A DNA stretch of 40,562 nucleotides from Nitrobacter sp. 62-23 (GCF_001897285.1 NZ_MKSM01000115.1:1-40562); one strand, 5' to 3'. Positions 27,479-36,789 are shown, counted from the stretch's first letter. Program-made: numbers and translations. Notes: generated from the sequence alone by a model not told the origin.

Positions 27479-28105
27479 TCAGGTGTTGCCGTTCGATTTG
27501 CGAGCCATGTAGCCGCGCACCAGGTCGTCGATCCTGGCATTGACAGCGGCGCGTTCCAGCACGACCCCGCCGTCGGCCCACTCGATCCGGCAGTCGCCGG
27601 TCTCGATGTCGGGTTCGGCGAGTATGACGAGATGTCCGGTAAACCCGTGTTGTTTGGCGAGGCGCTCGATCTGCTCGCGCGCCGCGTCGTAGAGCTGGTC
27701 GTTGATCCGCACCACGAGATGCGGCGTCGACACCAGATGCCGGAAGCTGTCGCGGATCAGCGCAATGATCTCCGTCAAGGGTTCGGCGGCCATCAACTCG
27801 CTGCACAATTTGCGCGCGACGGCGACGGCGACGTCGACTGCCTCGGTCTCCATCCGCGCTTCGACCCCGCTGACGCCTTGAGCGATTCTCTGGAGGCTTG
27901 CGGCGATGTTCTCGATCGCCAGCGCGATACGGCGGTCGCTCTGAACCCTGGCTTCGCGCTGCGCGGCATCGAACCCGTTCTGATAGGCCCGGGATTCCGC
28001 GGCCGCGATCTGCTGCGCGATCTCCTGAGCCGTGGGCGCCCGCTCGCTGGATTTATGCGGAACCGAGAAGTCCGTGTCGAACAGGAATTTTGCCGGAGCG
28101 CCCAT
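27479..28105 (-). CDS. fliH: Flagellar export regulator FliH
   Basis: 208 residues. The N-terminus (FLFDTDF) is followed by a coiled coil (about 25-75, AQEIAQQIAAAESRAYQNGF) and a C-terminal FliH/SctL domain (VAVAVARKLCSEL, CRIEWADGGVVLERAA). FliH controls the FliI ATPase and links it to FliN. Its ATG overlaps the fliG stop by one base (TGATG). Sequence conservation is weak, so operon position between fliG and fliN is important support. Confidence 0.87.
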   Translation of the reverse strand: MGAPAKFLFDTDFSVPHKSSERAPTAQEIAQQIAAAESRAYQNGFDAAQREARVQSDRRIALAIENIAASLQRIAQGVSGVEARMETEAVDVAVAVARKLCSELMAAEPLTEIIALIRDSFRHLVSTPHLVVRINDQLYDAAREQIERLAKQHGFTGHLVILAEPDIETGDCRIEWADGGVVLERAAVNARIDDLVRGYMARKSNGNT

Positions 28106-29187
28106 CAGTACACCAGCTCGTCGTCGGCGCGGTTCTTGGACAGCATGATTTCGCCCTTGGCGGCGAGGTCCTTGGCGAGATTGACCAATAGCGCCTGCGC
28201 CTCGTCGACATCGCGCAGCCGGACTGGTCCAAGCGCCGCCATGTCGTCCATCAGCATTTTCGCTGCGCGTGACGACATGTTGCCCATGAAGAAGGCGCGA
28301 ACCTCCTCGTTGGCGCTCTTCAGCGCGATGCCGAGCTTGTCCTTGTCGACGTGGCGCATCAAAGTTTGCGCCGAGCCCGCATCGAGCTTCACGAGGTCGT
28401 CGAAGGTGAACATCAGGGCCTTGATGCGTTCGGCAGACTCGCGGTTTTCTTCTTCCAGCGCGGTGATGAAGCGGGTCTCGGTCTGGCGGTCGAAATTGTT
28501 GAAGATTTCCGCCATCACCTCATGGGCGTCGCGGCGGCGGGTCTGCGACAGGTTGGACATGAATTCGCTGCGCAGCGTCTGCTCGACGCGCTCGATCACT
28601 TCCTTTTGCACCGCTTCCATCTTGAGCATGCGGCCGACCACGTCGAGCGCCATGTCTTCGGGCAGGATGGCGAGCACCCGTGCGGCGTGTTCGGATTTCA
28701 GCTTCGACAGTACGACAGCGATGGTCTGCGGATATTCGTTCTTGAGATAGTTCGCGAGCACCTCCTCCGGAACGTTGGACAGCTTTTCCCACATGTTGCG
28801 GCCCGCCGGTCCCCGGATCTCATCCATGATTCCGCTCACCCGGTCGGCGGGAAGGTATTGGGTCAGCAGCCGCTCGGTTGCATCGAAGTTGCCCATCAGC
28901 GCGCCTGAGGCCGACATCCGTGAGACGAATTCCAGCAGCAGGTCCTCGACCACATCGGCCTCGACCGTGCCGAGCGTGGACATCGCCAGCGACAGATCGC
29001 GAACCTCGTCGTCGTCCAGCATCGCCCAGACCTTGCCGCCGTATTGCTCGCCCAGCGCCAGCATCATCACGGCCGCCCGTTTCGGTCCGCTCATCGGCTT
29101 GGACTTGGGACGGTTGCTTTGACGACTGGCAAGCGAGGCGACGACGCTGGCGATATCGTTTGCGTTGGTGGTCTGAGGTATAGCCAT
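28105..29187 (-). CDS. fliG: Flagellar motor switch protein FliG
   Basis: 360 residues. Three FliG domains: N-terminal ([14 protein letters not shown], about 34-47) binding FliF, middle domain with [12 protein letters not shown] and the EHAARVL region, and C-terminal torque domain with [11 protein letters not shown] and the [20 protein letters not shown] pattern. It is part of the C-ring rotor, where the C-terminal charged residues meet the stator. It starts 6 bp from the fliF stop and is co-transcribed. Confidence 0.96.
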   Translation of the reverse strand: MAIPQTTNANDIASVVASLASRQSNRPKSKPMSGPKRAAVMMLALGEQYGGKVWAMLDDDEVRDLSLAMSTLGTVEADVVEDLLLEFVSRMSASGALMGNFDATERLLTQYLPADRVSGIMDEIRGPAGRNMWEKLSNVPEEVLANYLKNEYPQTIAVVLSKLKSEHAARVLAILPEDMALDVVGRMLKMEAVQKEVIERVEQTLRSEFMSNLSQTRRRDAHEVMAEIFNNFDRQTETRFITALEEENRESAERIKALMFTFDDLVKLDAGSAQTLMRHVDKDKLGIALKSANEEVRAFFMGNMSSRAAKMLMDDMAALGPVRLRDVDEAQALLVNLAKDLAAKGEIMLSKNRADDELVY

Positions 29188-29193
29188 GTCGGA

Positions 29194-30813
29194 TCACGCG
29201 GGCTCGGTAAGCCATTGACGGATGATGGAGGCGGTTTCGGCGGGATTGCGCTCGGCCAGTTCGCCGACCCGATGCACGGATTGGGCGTGGACCTGCCCCT
29301 GCACCTGGGCAACGTCGATCAGTTGCGCGGTGGCGTTGTTGCCGGGAACGAGATTTTGTCCGGACCCGCCGGCCTGGGCGGTGGCATCGGCCGGAGCCGG
29401 CAGGGCGGACGGCGGACTGGGCGGCGGCGGCTCCGACGCCAGGATACGCTGGACCAGCGGACGGATCACCATGAACGTCACCACGAGGCCGAGCAGCATC
29501 ATGACGGCGAGCTCGATGACGTACATCAGGTCGTCTTTGGTCAACTGCATCATTCCCAGCCAACCGGCCGGCTCGGAGAGCGGCACTACTGACGGCGGCT
29601 CGGCGAATTTGAGGTTGACCACCTCGACCTGGTCGCCGCGCTTCTGGTCGAAGCCGATGGCCGAGCGCACCAGCGTGGCGATGCGATCGAGCTGCTCCTT
29701 GCCGCGCTCCGCATAGACCATCTGGCCCTTGTCGTCTTTTGTATACGTGCCATCGACGAGAACGGCGACCGAGATGCGATTGACGCGGCCGACTTCGGTC
29801 ACCTCGGTCTTGGTGGTGCGGGAGATTTCGTAGTTGTTGGTCTCTTCGCTCTTCTTGCTCTGGTCGCGCGCGGGGTTTGCCGTGTCCGACTGCTGGTTGC
29901 CGGGCAGCTCGTTGTTGACCGTGACCTGGCCGTTGTTCTCAGCGGTGACGGAGGATTCCTCGCGGGTCTGGCTGGATCGCAACACCCGGCCTTCCGGATC
30001 GAACTTGTCGGAGGTCTGGGTGATCTTGTTGTAGTCGAAGTCGGCGGAGAGCTCGACGCGTGCCCGGCCGCTTCCGACCACCGACGACACGATGGCCTCG
30101 ACATGATTGCGCATGCGTTTTTCGAATGCAGCCCGCCGCTCGTCGCCGGTCGCGCCGTCGGCATCGGTGTTCGAGCCGTCGGCAAGCAATTGGCCGGCTT
30201 CGTCCACGATGGACACCCGCTGCGGTTTCAGCCCGTTGACGGCCGAGGCGACGAGATGGCGGATGGCGCGGATCTGCTGCGGTTCGAGGCCGCCGCGGAC
30301 GCGCAGCACGATCGAGGCGGATGGCTGCGGCGCTTCGCGCGAGAACAGCGGCCGTTCGGGCAGCACCAGATGGACGCGGGCGTCCTGGATGCGGTCGATG
30401 GCGCGGATGGTGCGGGCGAGTTCGCCTTCCAGCGCGCGCAGGCGATTGATGTTCTGGACGAAGCTGGTGGTGCCGAGTGCGTCGGATTTGTCGAAGATCT
30501 CGTAGCCGACACCACCGCCCTTGGGCAGTCCCGCCTCGGCGAGCTTCATCCGCAGCCGCGTCACTTTGTCCTTCGGCACCATAATGACGGCGCCGTCGTT
30601 GCGCAGCTCGTAAGGAATGGCCTGGCGTTCGAGGTCCTTGATGATTCCCGAGGAGTCCTCGACGCTGAGGTCGGTAAAGAGGGTCGTCATCTGCGGGGTC
30701 GTGACGCGAATGATGACGAATGCGAAGAAGCCGATCAGCACGGCGGTGACGGCGACCATCGCCATCAGCCGTGACGCGCCCAGGCCTTTCAGAAATGCCA
30801 GCAGCCCCTGCAA
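29194..30813 (-). CDS. fliF: Flagellar MS-ring protein FliF
   Basis: 539 residues from a TTG at 30813 with AAGGGG upstream. First membrane segment about 17-38, periplasmic ring-building motifs (LFTDLSVEDSSGI, LERQAIPYEL, DRIQDARVHLVLPER), a low-complexity insert near 290-330, second membrane segment about 440-465 and a cytoplasmic C-terminus (ASIIRQWL) that binds FliG. FliF forms the MS ring in the inner membrane, the first step of basal-body assembly. It heads the fliF-G-H-N-flbD operon; a CtrA-type box lies 76 bp upstream. Confidence 0.96.
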   Translation of the reverse strand: MQGLLAFLKGLGASRLMAMVAVTAVLIGFFAFVIIRVTTPQMTTLFTDLSVEDSSGIIKDLERQAIPYELRNDGAVIMVPKDKVTRLRMKLAEAGLPKGGGVGYEIFDKSDALGTTSFVQNINRLRALEGELARTIRAIDRIQDARVHLVLPERPLFSREAPQPSASIVLRVRGGLEPQQIRAIRHLVASAVNGLKPQRVSIVDEAGQLLADGSNTDADGATGDERRAAFEKRMRNHVEAIVSSVVGSGRARVELSADFDYNKITQTSDKFDPEGRVLRSSQTREESSVTAENNGQVTVNNELPGNQQSDTANPARDQSKKSEETNNYEISRTTKTEVTEVGRVNRISVAVLVDGTYTKDDKGQMVYAERGKEQLDRIATLVRSAIGFDQKRGDQVEVVNLKFAEPPSVVPLSEPAGWLGMMQLTKDDLMYVIELAVMMLLGLVVTFMVIRPLVQRILASEPPPPSPPSALPAPADATAQAGGSGQNLVPGNNATAQLIDVAQVQGQVHAQSVHRVGELAERNPAETASIIRQWLTEPA

Positions 30814-30854
30814 CGAACCAGCCCCTTGACCCGGCCCGCGGTAAAGGCCGACTC

Positions 30855-30867
30855 GGCAATTATTGCC
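30855..30867. promoter_or_regulatory. Palindrome in the fliF promoter region
   Basis: GGCAAT-T-ATTGCC, a perfect 13-bp palindrome 41 bp before the fliF start, directly beside a GACTC (GANTC, CcrM methylation) site at 30850-30854. The position suits a flagellar regulator such as FlbD; this is inference. Confidence 0.5.
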
Positions 30868-30888
30868 TATGGTATGGTTTCGATATGG

Positions 30889-30902
30889 TTAACGACGGTT
30901 AA
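30889..30902. promoter_or_regulatory. Candidate CtrA box
   Basis: TTAA-N6-TTAA; on the minus strand it reads TTAACCGTCGTTAAC, close to the CtrA consensus TTAA-N7-TTAAC with a spacer one base shorter. fliF is a CtrA-controlled gene in Caulobacter, and sciP, encoding a CtrA antagonist, lies next to it. Confidence 0.55.
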
Positions 30903-30927
30903 GACCCGTGACGAAATTGCTCAATGA

Positions 30928-30960
30928 CAAAAAACCGGTCTCCAGAGGGAGACCGGTTTT
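30928..30960 (-). terminator. Intrinsic terminator after sciP
   Basis: Perfect 13-bp stem AAAACCGGTCTCC (30931-30943)/GGAGACCGGTTTT (30948-30960), loop AGAG, with six consecutive A at 30929-30934, giving a U-run on the minus-strand transcript. It separates sciP from the fliF promoter. Confidence 0.9.
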
Positions 30961-30989
30961 CCGAGAATTCGCGCTAATCTGGAAGTGTT

Positions 30990-31265
30990 TTACTGACGAT
31001 ATTGCTGGATTCGCGTGGTGCGCAGACCGGCAAGGCCGTGCTGGTCGATCGAGAACTGCCAGGACAGGAATTCATCGACCGTCAACGTATAGCGGCTGCA
31101 AGCTTCCTCGAGGGAGAGCAATCCGCCGCGTACCGCGGCGACGACCTCGGCCTTGCGGCGGATCACCCACCGTTTGGTGCCGGGCGCGGGCAGATCGGCG
31201 ATCGTTAACGGGCTTCCGTCGGGCCCGATGACGTATTTTACCCTCGGGCGATGGGGTTCTGTCAT
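30990..31265 (-). CDS. sciP: DUF1153 cell-cycle regulator SciP
   Basis: 91 residues with the DUF1153 pattern: KYVIGPDGSPLTIADLPAPG, TKRWVIRRKAEVVAAV and the helix-turn-helix region GGLLSLEEACSRYTLTVDEF. In Caulobacter SciP binds CtrA and nearby DNA and blocks CtrA-activated transcription. It lies inside the flagellar block between fliF and flgD. The first 34 codons and the upstream DNA are duplicated immediately upstream (31327-31488). Confidence 0.92.
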   Translation of the reverse strand: MTEPHRPRVKYVIGPDGSPLTIADLPAPGTKRWVIRRKAEVVAAVRGGLLSLEEACSRYTLTVDEFLSWQFSIDQHGLAGLRTTRIQQYRQ

Positions 31266-31489
31266 GGCGTACTCACAAACTCTAAACCACTGAACTCGCC
31301 GAGGAAGCTACGCCTTGCGGCTTAAAACCCACCGTTTGGTGCCGGGCGCGGGCAGATCGGCGATCGTTAACGGGCTTCCGTCGGGCCCGATGACGTATTT
31401 TACCCTCGGGCGATGGGGTTCTGTCATGGCGTACTCACAAACTCTAAACCACTGAACTCGCCGAGGAAGCTACGCCTTGCGGCTTAAAA
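31165..31489. repeat. 162-bp perfect tandem duplication over the sciP start
   Basis: 31165-31326 is repeated without mismatch at 31327-31488, and the match runs one base further. Each unit holds the first 34 sciP codons and about 60 bp upstream. The lack of any difference means a recent event, gene conversion or an assembly error. From 31490 to 31632 I see no further gene. Confidence 0.95.
31308..31427 (-). pseudogene. Truncated duplicate of sciP (39 codons)
   Basis: The second repeat unit carries the sciP start and its first 34 codons (MTEPHRPRVKY to TKRWV), then runs across the repeat junction into LSRKA and TAG (31308-31310). The helix-turn-helix is lost. It has the same leader as sciP, so it may be translated, but is most likely non-functional. 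Confidence 0.8.
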
Positions 31490-31632
31490 TTTGCCTAAGC
31501 CCAAGGCTTCAATACGATTCTCCTTGAAAAGACCGCTCGGAAGCGACGCCGGGCCCTTGGTTCAGTGGCGCAAGACCGGTCGGATCATGAGCGGGAAGGT
31601 AGTTTCTGACAGCCGGGCACGAGCCGCGCCGG

Positions 31633-32322
31633 TCAATTCACGATGCGCTTGATCTGGCTGATCGTGTAGCTCTGGCCGCCGATCGACAGCAGTGGCGGCG
31701 ATTGGGTGAGATCGACCGAATTCACCTGACCCTGAATCTGCGTCGAGACCATGACCGGATTGCCGGAGGCATCCGCCCCCGTCGCCGTCAGCGTGTATTT
31801 GCCGTCGGGCCATTGCGTGCCGTCGTTGCCGAGGCCGTTCCAGGCGAAAACCTGATTGTCGCCGGCATTGACGTCGTATGATCCGGAGAAAACGTTCTGG
31901 CCGGTGCTGTTGGCGATGTTGACGGTGAGGGTGGAGGCGGCCGGGACGCTGAGCTGCCAGGTCGCCGCGCTGTTGGTCATGGTGGCGGTACTGCCGTCGA
32001 CCACGGCGTTCTTGCCGACGAAGTCCAGCGCCTGCGTCGCCTGCGTCGTCTGCTGCAGCGAGACGAGGCTCGCGAGCTGGTCGTTCGTTCTCAACTGCTG
32101 CTCGACGCCGGCAAACTGCACAAGCTGCTGGGTGAACTGGTTGGTGTCCAGCGGATCGAGCGGGTTCTGGTTCTGCAACTGCGTCGTCAGCAGCGTCAGG
32201 AAGGTCTGGAAGTTGCCGGCGAGCGTGCTGTTGGTGCTTGCTGCCGCGGAGTTGGAGGAAGCGGGCAACGCCGTCGTGCCCGACACCACCTGCTGAACCG
32301 CAGAGCCCACTGAACTCGTCAT
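31633..32322 (-). CDS. flgD: Flagellar hook-cap protein FlgD
   Basis: 229 residues with GGAGA before the ATG. The N-terminal FlgD signature is FLTLLTTQLQNQNPLDPLDT and FVGKNAVV. A Tudor-like/FnIII-like core follows, with FAWNGLGNDGTQWPDGKYT, the FLGD_tudor/FlgD_ig pattern. FlgD caps the growing hook outside the cell and is discarded when the hook is complete. fliK ends 9 bp upstream, so the two are co-transcribed. Confidence 0.95.
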   Translation of the reverse strand: MTSSVGSAVQQVVSGTTALPASSNSAAASTNSTLAGNFQTFLTLLTTQLQNQNPLDPLDTNQFTQQLVQFAGVEQQLRTNDQLASLVSLQQTTQATQALDFVGKNAVVDGSTATMTNSAATWQLSVPAASTLTVNIANSTGQNVFSGSYDVNAGDNQVFAWNGLGNDGTQWPDGKYTLTATGADASGNPVMVSTQIQGQVNSVDLTQSPPLLSIGGQSYTISQIKRIVN

Positions 32323-32331
32323 GTCCGTCTC

Positions 32332-33861
32332 CTACACTCTGATATCGAGGCCGCTGCTCGATGCGAGCATCCGGCCATAGCTTCGCCCGGCCGCCGCCGG
32401 AACGATGTCGTCTTCGGTTATGATCAGGCGCTGCGCATTGCGCCCGGTATCGTCGCGCGGGCTCTGGCCCTGCGAGGACTGGTCGCGCAGGCTGAATTGC
32501 AGGCCGCCGTCGCCGGTCTTCAGGCCCGCATCCTGCAGCGCGCGCTGGAGCTGCGGCGCGTCCTGCCGCAGCATTGCAAGCGTTTCCGGCTTCTCGACCG
32601 TCAGATGCGAGGTGACCCGGCCCTGGCGGTCGACGTCGAGGCGGACATCGATGCGGCCCAAGTCGGCGGGGTCGAGCCGGATTTCGAAGCGGCTCTTGCC
32701 GCTTTGTGCCGTGACCGCGATCTGGACCGCCAGCCCGTTCAGCGGCACCGCGCCGGCGGCCACCGCGACGTTGTACTGAGGCGCCGCGGGCGTTGTTGTC
32801 GCGGCGGTTGATTGCATCTGGGGCTGCGCGACGGCGCTATTGATGCCCTGCGGCTGAGCGCTGTCGGGCTGGCCGGGCTGCGGTTGCGCGGCGTCGACCG
32901 CTGCGGCTGGATGATGCGCCGCCGTCGCTCCCGGCTGCGCCGCGGGCGCGTCGGTGTCGGACGCGGCGGTCTTGGTGCCGTCGGCGGCGGCGGCATCGTG
33001 CTTGCGATCGCCGGGCGTGGCGTCGTGCGGCACGTTCGGGCTCGCGGCGGCAGCTGGCGCTGATGCATCCGAGGTCGTTGGTTGAGGCTGGAGTCCGGTC
33101 ATGACTGATGCGGCCGTCCTGGCCGGTTGCGCATTGTCCGGCGTCTTTCCGGTCGCTTTCGCGGCGGCCGGTGCTGCCGCGGCGACGACGGTTGCCAGGG
33201 CCTCGCCGGCTTCACCGATCTGCATGGCGGTGGTTTGCGCGGCCCGGAGCGCCTCAGGCGGGGCTGTCGCTTCCGGGATGATCGCCGCCGTGGCTGCCGC
33301 GGTATCGGCGTCGCCGGCTGCTAGCGTCGCCACGACCGGTGGCGTGACCGGGACGGCCACCGCAAGCGGGATTGTGACGGGTTGCGAGGATGCGGCCGGG
33401 TCTGTCGTTGTGACGTCCGAAGCCGTCGGCACGGGATCTGGAGCGTCCCCGGTCGAGGCGGTCTCGGTATCGTCGTGTCGATGGTGGTGTCCGGCGTGTG
33501 ATGCCTTGGTGCCGGTATCGGCCTTCTGAATGCCGGTGCCGGGCTCAGTGGTCGAATTGATCTGCGGCGGCTGGCGGGACGATGCCTGGGGACCGTGTGC
33601 CTGCATGTCGCCGCCGTCGGGAGTGGCGCGGCGAGAGGCGGGCAGCCGGTCAGGACGCAGACCGCGCCGATCGGACAGATTCGGCGTCTGCGCGCCCGCA
33701 GCCTGCGAGGCATGCGCGTTAGCATCGACCATGGCCGCGAAGGTATCGCCCGGCGGTGACCGCTCGTCCGGCTCAGCCTTGAGCTCGGATTTGGGCTCAA
33801 GCCCCGGCCGCGCGCTCTGGAACGACACGCTGGGGACGGATTCTGGTATCACGGTACGCAC
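32332..33861 (-). CDS. fliK: Flagellar hook-length control protein FliK
   Basis: 509 residues from a GTG at 33861, chosen because GAGAGG lies 6 nt upstream; a TTG at 33888 would add 9 residues with no ribosome site. The N-terminal 370 residues are low-complexity (Ala, Thr, Pro, Gln), as expected for the secreted molecular ruler. The conserved C-terminal Flg_hook domain (about 375-450) has FEIRLDPADLGRIDVRLDVD and LRQDAPQLQRALQDAGL. FliK ends hook growth by switching export specificity at FlhB. It is followed by flgD in the same operon. Confidence 0.93.
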   Translation of the reverse strand: MRTVIPESVPSVSFQSARPGLEPKSELKAEPDERSPPGDTFAAMVDANAHASQAAGAQTPNLSDRRGLRPDRLPASRRATPDGGDMQAHGPQASSRQPPQINSTTEPGTGIQKADTGTKASHAGHHHRHDDTETASTGDAPDPVPTASDVTTTDPAASSQPVTIPLAVAVPVTPPVVATLAAGDADTAAATAAIIPEATAPPEALRAAQTTAMQIGEAGEALATVVAAAAPAAAKATGKTPDNAQPARTAASVMTGLQPQPTTSDASAPAAAASPNVPHDATPGDRKHDAAAADGTKTAASDTDAPAAQPGATAAHHPAAAVDAAQPQPGQPDSAQPQGINSAVAQPQMQSTAATTTPAAPQYNVAVAAGAVPLNGLAVQIAVTAQSGKSRFEIRLDPADLGRIDVRLDVDRQGRVTSHLTVEKPETLAMLRQDAPQLQRALQDAGLKTGDGGLQFSLRDQSSQGQSPRDDTGRNAQRLIITEDDIVPAAAGRSYGRMLASSSGLDIRV

Positions 33862-34199
33862 AGGCAACCTCTCGCGATAGGGCGCCAAGTGAGCAGCAAG
33901 GACCGGGCCATCATCCGGTCTGGTTGTAAAATTAGCGTATTCAACGAGTTACGTGGAACGCGCGGCGGCCGGAACGGTCGATCCGGCTGCTTGCTTTCTG
34001 CCCGGCGGCAAGATTTGCCGCTGGTCCGTTGCCGTCGTCCGGCCGTGATTGCCTCGCAGGAATACGGACTATATTACTATAACAAAAGGTGGTCTTTCGG
34101 TCGGACAAACGGAACGGAATCCCCGCTCCGGAACACCGCGAAAGTCTCCGATCCGCAAGGCGCGTGTGATCTTGCGCGATCTCAGGTATGACGGGATCA

Positions 34200-35402
34200 A
34201 TGCTCAACAGTCTGGATCTGGAAGGCCGTCCTCAGGATACGCGGGTCGTGGTCGCCATGTCGGGCGGTGTCGATTCGTCGGTGACGGCCGCGCTGTTGAA
34301 GTCCGAGGGTTACGATGTCGTTGGAATAACCCTGCAGCTCTACGATCACGGCGCGGCCACCCATCGTAAGGGCGCCTGCTGTGCCGGTCAGGACATCCAT
34401 GACGCCCGCAACGTTGCCGAGCGTCTCGGCATTCCGCACTATGTGCTGGATTATGAAAGCCGTTTCCGCGAAACCGTGATCGAGAATTTCGCGGACAGCT
34501 ATGCCTCGGGCGAGACGCCGGTGCCCTGCATCGAGTGCAACCGCCTGGTGAAGTTCCGCGACCTTTTGGCCACCGCGCGCGAGCTTGGCGCCACCGCGCT
34601 GGCGACCGGCCATTACGTCGCCTCACGCCGTCTGGCTGGTGGATCGCGCGCGCTGCTCTGTGCCGCCGATGCGGACCGTGACCAGAGCTACTTTCTGTTC
34701 GCCACCACGCGCGAGCAACTCGATTTTCTGCGCTTTCCGCTCGGCGACATGACGAAGGCGCAGACCCGCGAACTGGCGCGGCGCTTCGAGCTGTCGGTTG
34801 CCGACAAGCATGACAGCCAGGATATCTGTTTCGTGCCGACCGGCCGCTACACCGATGTCATCAGCCGGTTGAAGCCGAATGCATTGGAGCCCGGCGATAT
34901 CGTCGATCTCGACGGACACGTCCTCGGCCATCACGAGGGCATCGTGCATTTCACGGTCGGACAGCGCCGTGGCCTCGGCATCGCTTCCGGCGCGCCGCTT
35001 TACGTCCTGAGTCTCGATGCCGCCAACCGGCGTCTGGTCGTCGGACCGCGCGAAGCGTTGAAGATGCATCGTATCGTGCTGCGCGACGTGAACTGGATCG
35101 GCGACGGTGCGCTCGATCGCGCCGTGGGAGCAGGGCTTGAACTGTTCGTGCGGGTTCGCTCGACCCGCAAGCCTCAGCCGGCGTGGCTGCGCGCCGTCGA
35201 CGGCCGCTATGAGATTGAACTCGTGGCCGGCGAGGAGGGCGTATCGCCCGGTCAGGCCTGCGTGTTCTATGATGGGCCGGAAGGTCAGGCGCGGGTGCTC
35301 GGCGGCGGGTTCATCGCGCGCGCCATGGCGAAGCGCGCAAGCGGTGCGGCCATGCAGAGCGGTACGTCGGTGGCGCCTCTCGCCGCCGAATTGCGCGGGT
35401 AG
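34200..35402 (+). CDS. mnmA: tRNA-specific 2-thiouridylase MnmA
   Basis: 400 residues from the ATG at 34200 (an in-frame ATG at 34188 would add 4). PP-loop SGGVDSS (21-27); the nucleophile is C113 in [10 protein letters not shown] and the persulfide partner C210 in DSQDICFVP; central VGQRRGLGI and C-terminal beta-barrel with [12 protein letters not shown]. MnmA thiolates U34 of tRNA-Lys, -Glu and -Gln in the cytoplasm. It is divergent from fliK across a 299-bp lower-GC gap in which I see no gene. Confidence 0.95.
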   Translation: MLNSLDLEGRPQDTRVVVAMSGGVDSSVTAALLKSEGYDVVGITLQLYDHGAATHRKGACCAGQDIHDARNVAERLGIPHYVLDYESRFRETVIENFADSYASGETPVPCIECNRLVKFRDLLATARELGATALATGHYVASRRLAGGSRALLCAADADRDQSYFLFATTREQLDFLRFPLGDMTKAQTRELARRFELSVADKHDSQDICFVPTGRYTDVISRLKPNALEPGDIVDLDGHVLGHHEGIVHFTVGQRRGLGIASGAPLYVLSLDAANRRLVVGPREALKMHRIVLRDVNWIGDGALDRAVGAGLELFVRVRSTRKPQPAWLRAVDGRYEIELVAGEEGVSPGQACVFYDGPEGQARVLGGGFIARAMAKRASGAAMQSGTSVAPLAAELRG

Positions 35403-35479
35403 AGGCGGGACGAGGAAAAAAGTGTATCGTGGTTTCCGCCCGTATCCCGCTTCTTGAAATATTGGAATCGGTCACGTTC

Positions 35480-35510
35480 ATGATTCCGGATCGATTCGAT
35501 CCGGGATCAT
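35480..35510. repeat. 14-bp hairpin after mnmA
   Basis: ATGATTCCGGATCG (35480-35493) pairs with CGATCCGGGATCAT (35497-35510) with one G-T pair, loop ATT. No T-run follows. The ATGATTCCGG arm resembles the ATGATCCCGA repeat at 5699, so it may be a related palindromic repeat. Confidence 0.6.
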
Positions 35511-35535
35511 CGTAATCCAGAACGCGCAGGGGAGC

Positions 35536-36174
35536 ATGGGCAACGATATCGACCGCGCCGGCGTCGCGAAGGCCTATGGCCGCTGGGCGCCGATCTACGA
35601 TCTCGTGTTCGGCAAGGTTTTCGATCCGGGCCGCCAATCCACCATTGCCATCGCCGATACGATCGGCGGTCGTATCCTTGACGTCGGCGTCGGCACCGGA
35701 CTGTCGCTGTCGGATTATGCGTCCACCACGAAACTGTGCGGCGTCGACATTTCCGAACCGATGCTGCGCAAGGCGCAGCAGCGCGTGCGTGCGCTCAATC
35801 TCACGAACGTCGAAACCCTGGCGGTGATGGACGCCAGGAATCTCGCCTTTGCAGATTCGTTTTTCGATGCGGTGGTGGCGCAGTATGTCATCACCGCGGT
35901 GCCGGATCCTGAAGCGACATTGGACGATTTTATCCGTGTGCTGAAGCCGGGCGGCGAACTGATCCTGGTCAATCACATCGGCGCCGAGCGGGGAGCGCGC
36001 CGTCTGTTCGAACTGGCGTTTGCGCCATTGGCGCGGCGGCTGGGCTGGCGCCCGGAATTCCCGTGGGCGCGTCTCGTGAACTGGGCGGCGAAGCACGGCG
36101 GCGTCACACTTTCCGAGCGTCGCCCGATGCCGCCGATGGGGCACTTCTCGCTGATCCGCTACCGCAAATCCTGA
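35536..36174 (+). CDS. Class I SAM-dependent methyltransferase, PmtA-like
   Basis: 212 residues. AYGRWAPIYDLVFG near the N-terminus, motif I ILDVGVGTGLS (47-57), motif II CGVDISEPML, VMDARNLAFADSFFDAVVAQYVI, then LKPGGELILVNHI. The YxRWAPxYD opening and GVGTGLS fit the Rhodobacter-type phosphatidylethanolamine N-methyltransferases that make phosphatidylcholine at the membrane. Ubiquinone/menaquinone C-methyltransferases (UbiE) are the main alternative. Confidence 0.82.
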   Translation: MGNDIDRAGVAKAYGRWAPIYDLVFGKVFDPGRQSTIAIADTIGGRILDVGVGTGLSLSDYASTTKLCGVDISEPMLRKAQQRVRALNLTNVETLAVMDARNLAFADSFFDAVVAQYVITAVPDPEATLDDFIRVLKPGGELILVNHIGAERGARRLFELAFAPLARRLGWRPEFPWARLVNWAAKHGGVTLSERRPMPPMGHFSLIRYRKS

Positions 36175-36221
36175 TTGCCGGTTCCCGAGGAACAACCGTT
36201 GCGACCGTTCGTTGCCGTGGC

Positions 36222-36572
36222 ATGCGGATGAAAGCCACGTCTATATTTTTATTCGTCGCGATTATTGCGCTCGCGGATACCGCCTTTGCACAGGCGCCGC
36301 CGACACCGGGGACATCTCCTGCCGTCCCGACTCCAGCACCCTCCACGAATACAGGCGTTTGCGCCCCCCACGATACGGCGCCGCCGAATCGAACGACGAC
36401 CGGCGAGCGCAGGGAGCCGCTCGGCGACAAATTGGCGAAATCCGACGGCGTGCTGTGCCCGCCTCCGGATGTCGATCCGGAGATGCGTGCGCCGACGCCG
36501 GAAGGCGGCAACACGCCGGTCATCCCGCCACCCGGCAGCCCTGGCGGCGATCCTACCGTGCGGCCAAAATAA
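36222..36572 (+). CDS. Small exported proline-rich protein
   Basis: 116 residues from the ATG at 36222 (another at 36228). Signal peptide MKATSIFLFVAIIALADTAFA, then a Pro/Thr-rich chain (PPTPGTSPAVPTPAPSTNTG) with two Cys (VCAPHD, LCPPPD) that could form a disulfide, and a Pro/Gly-rich tail. I do not recognise a family. Codon use fits the host and the length is conserved-looking, but there is no strong ribosome site, so a few alternative starts remain possible. Confidence 0.65.
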   Translation: MRMKATSIFLFVAIIALADTAFAQAPPTPGTSPAVPTPAPSTNTGVCAPHDTAPPNRTTTGERREPLGDKLAKSDGVLCPPPDVDPEMRAPTPEGGNTPVIPPPGSPGGDPTVRPK

Positions 36573-36789
36573 GAGCCTGTTTGCTTTTCGGGTGTTCCGG
36601 GCGCGCTGCGGCACGAAGTGACGCTGCATTGACTCGGGATCGTCGCAGAAAACCTCGCAAAGACCCGGCTCAGCAGCGCACCGTTTCACGCTGCGCTGCA
36701 TCCGGGGAACGGCCGGGAGATGCCCGGTGACTTTTCAAACAGCCTCGAACCGCTGTCGTGCAATAAGCTGGCATATCGGGCGGCTTTGC

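Noticed and set aside
33101-33529. Plus-strand open frame with Val/Ala-rich translation under fliK
   Set aside because: Low-complexity antisense of the FliK repeat-like region.
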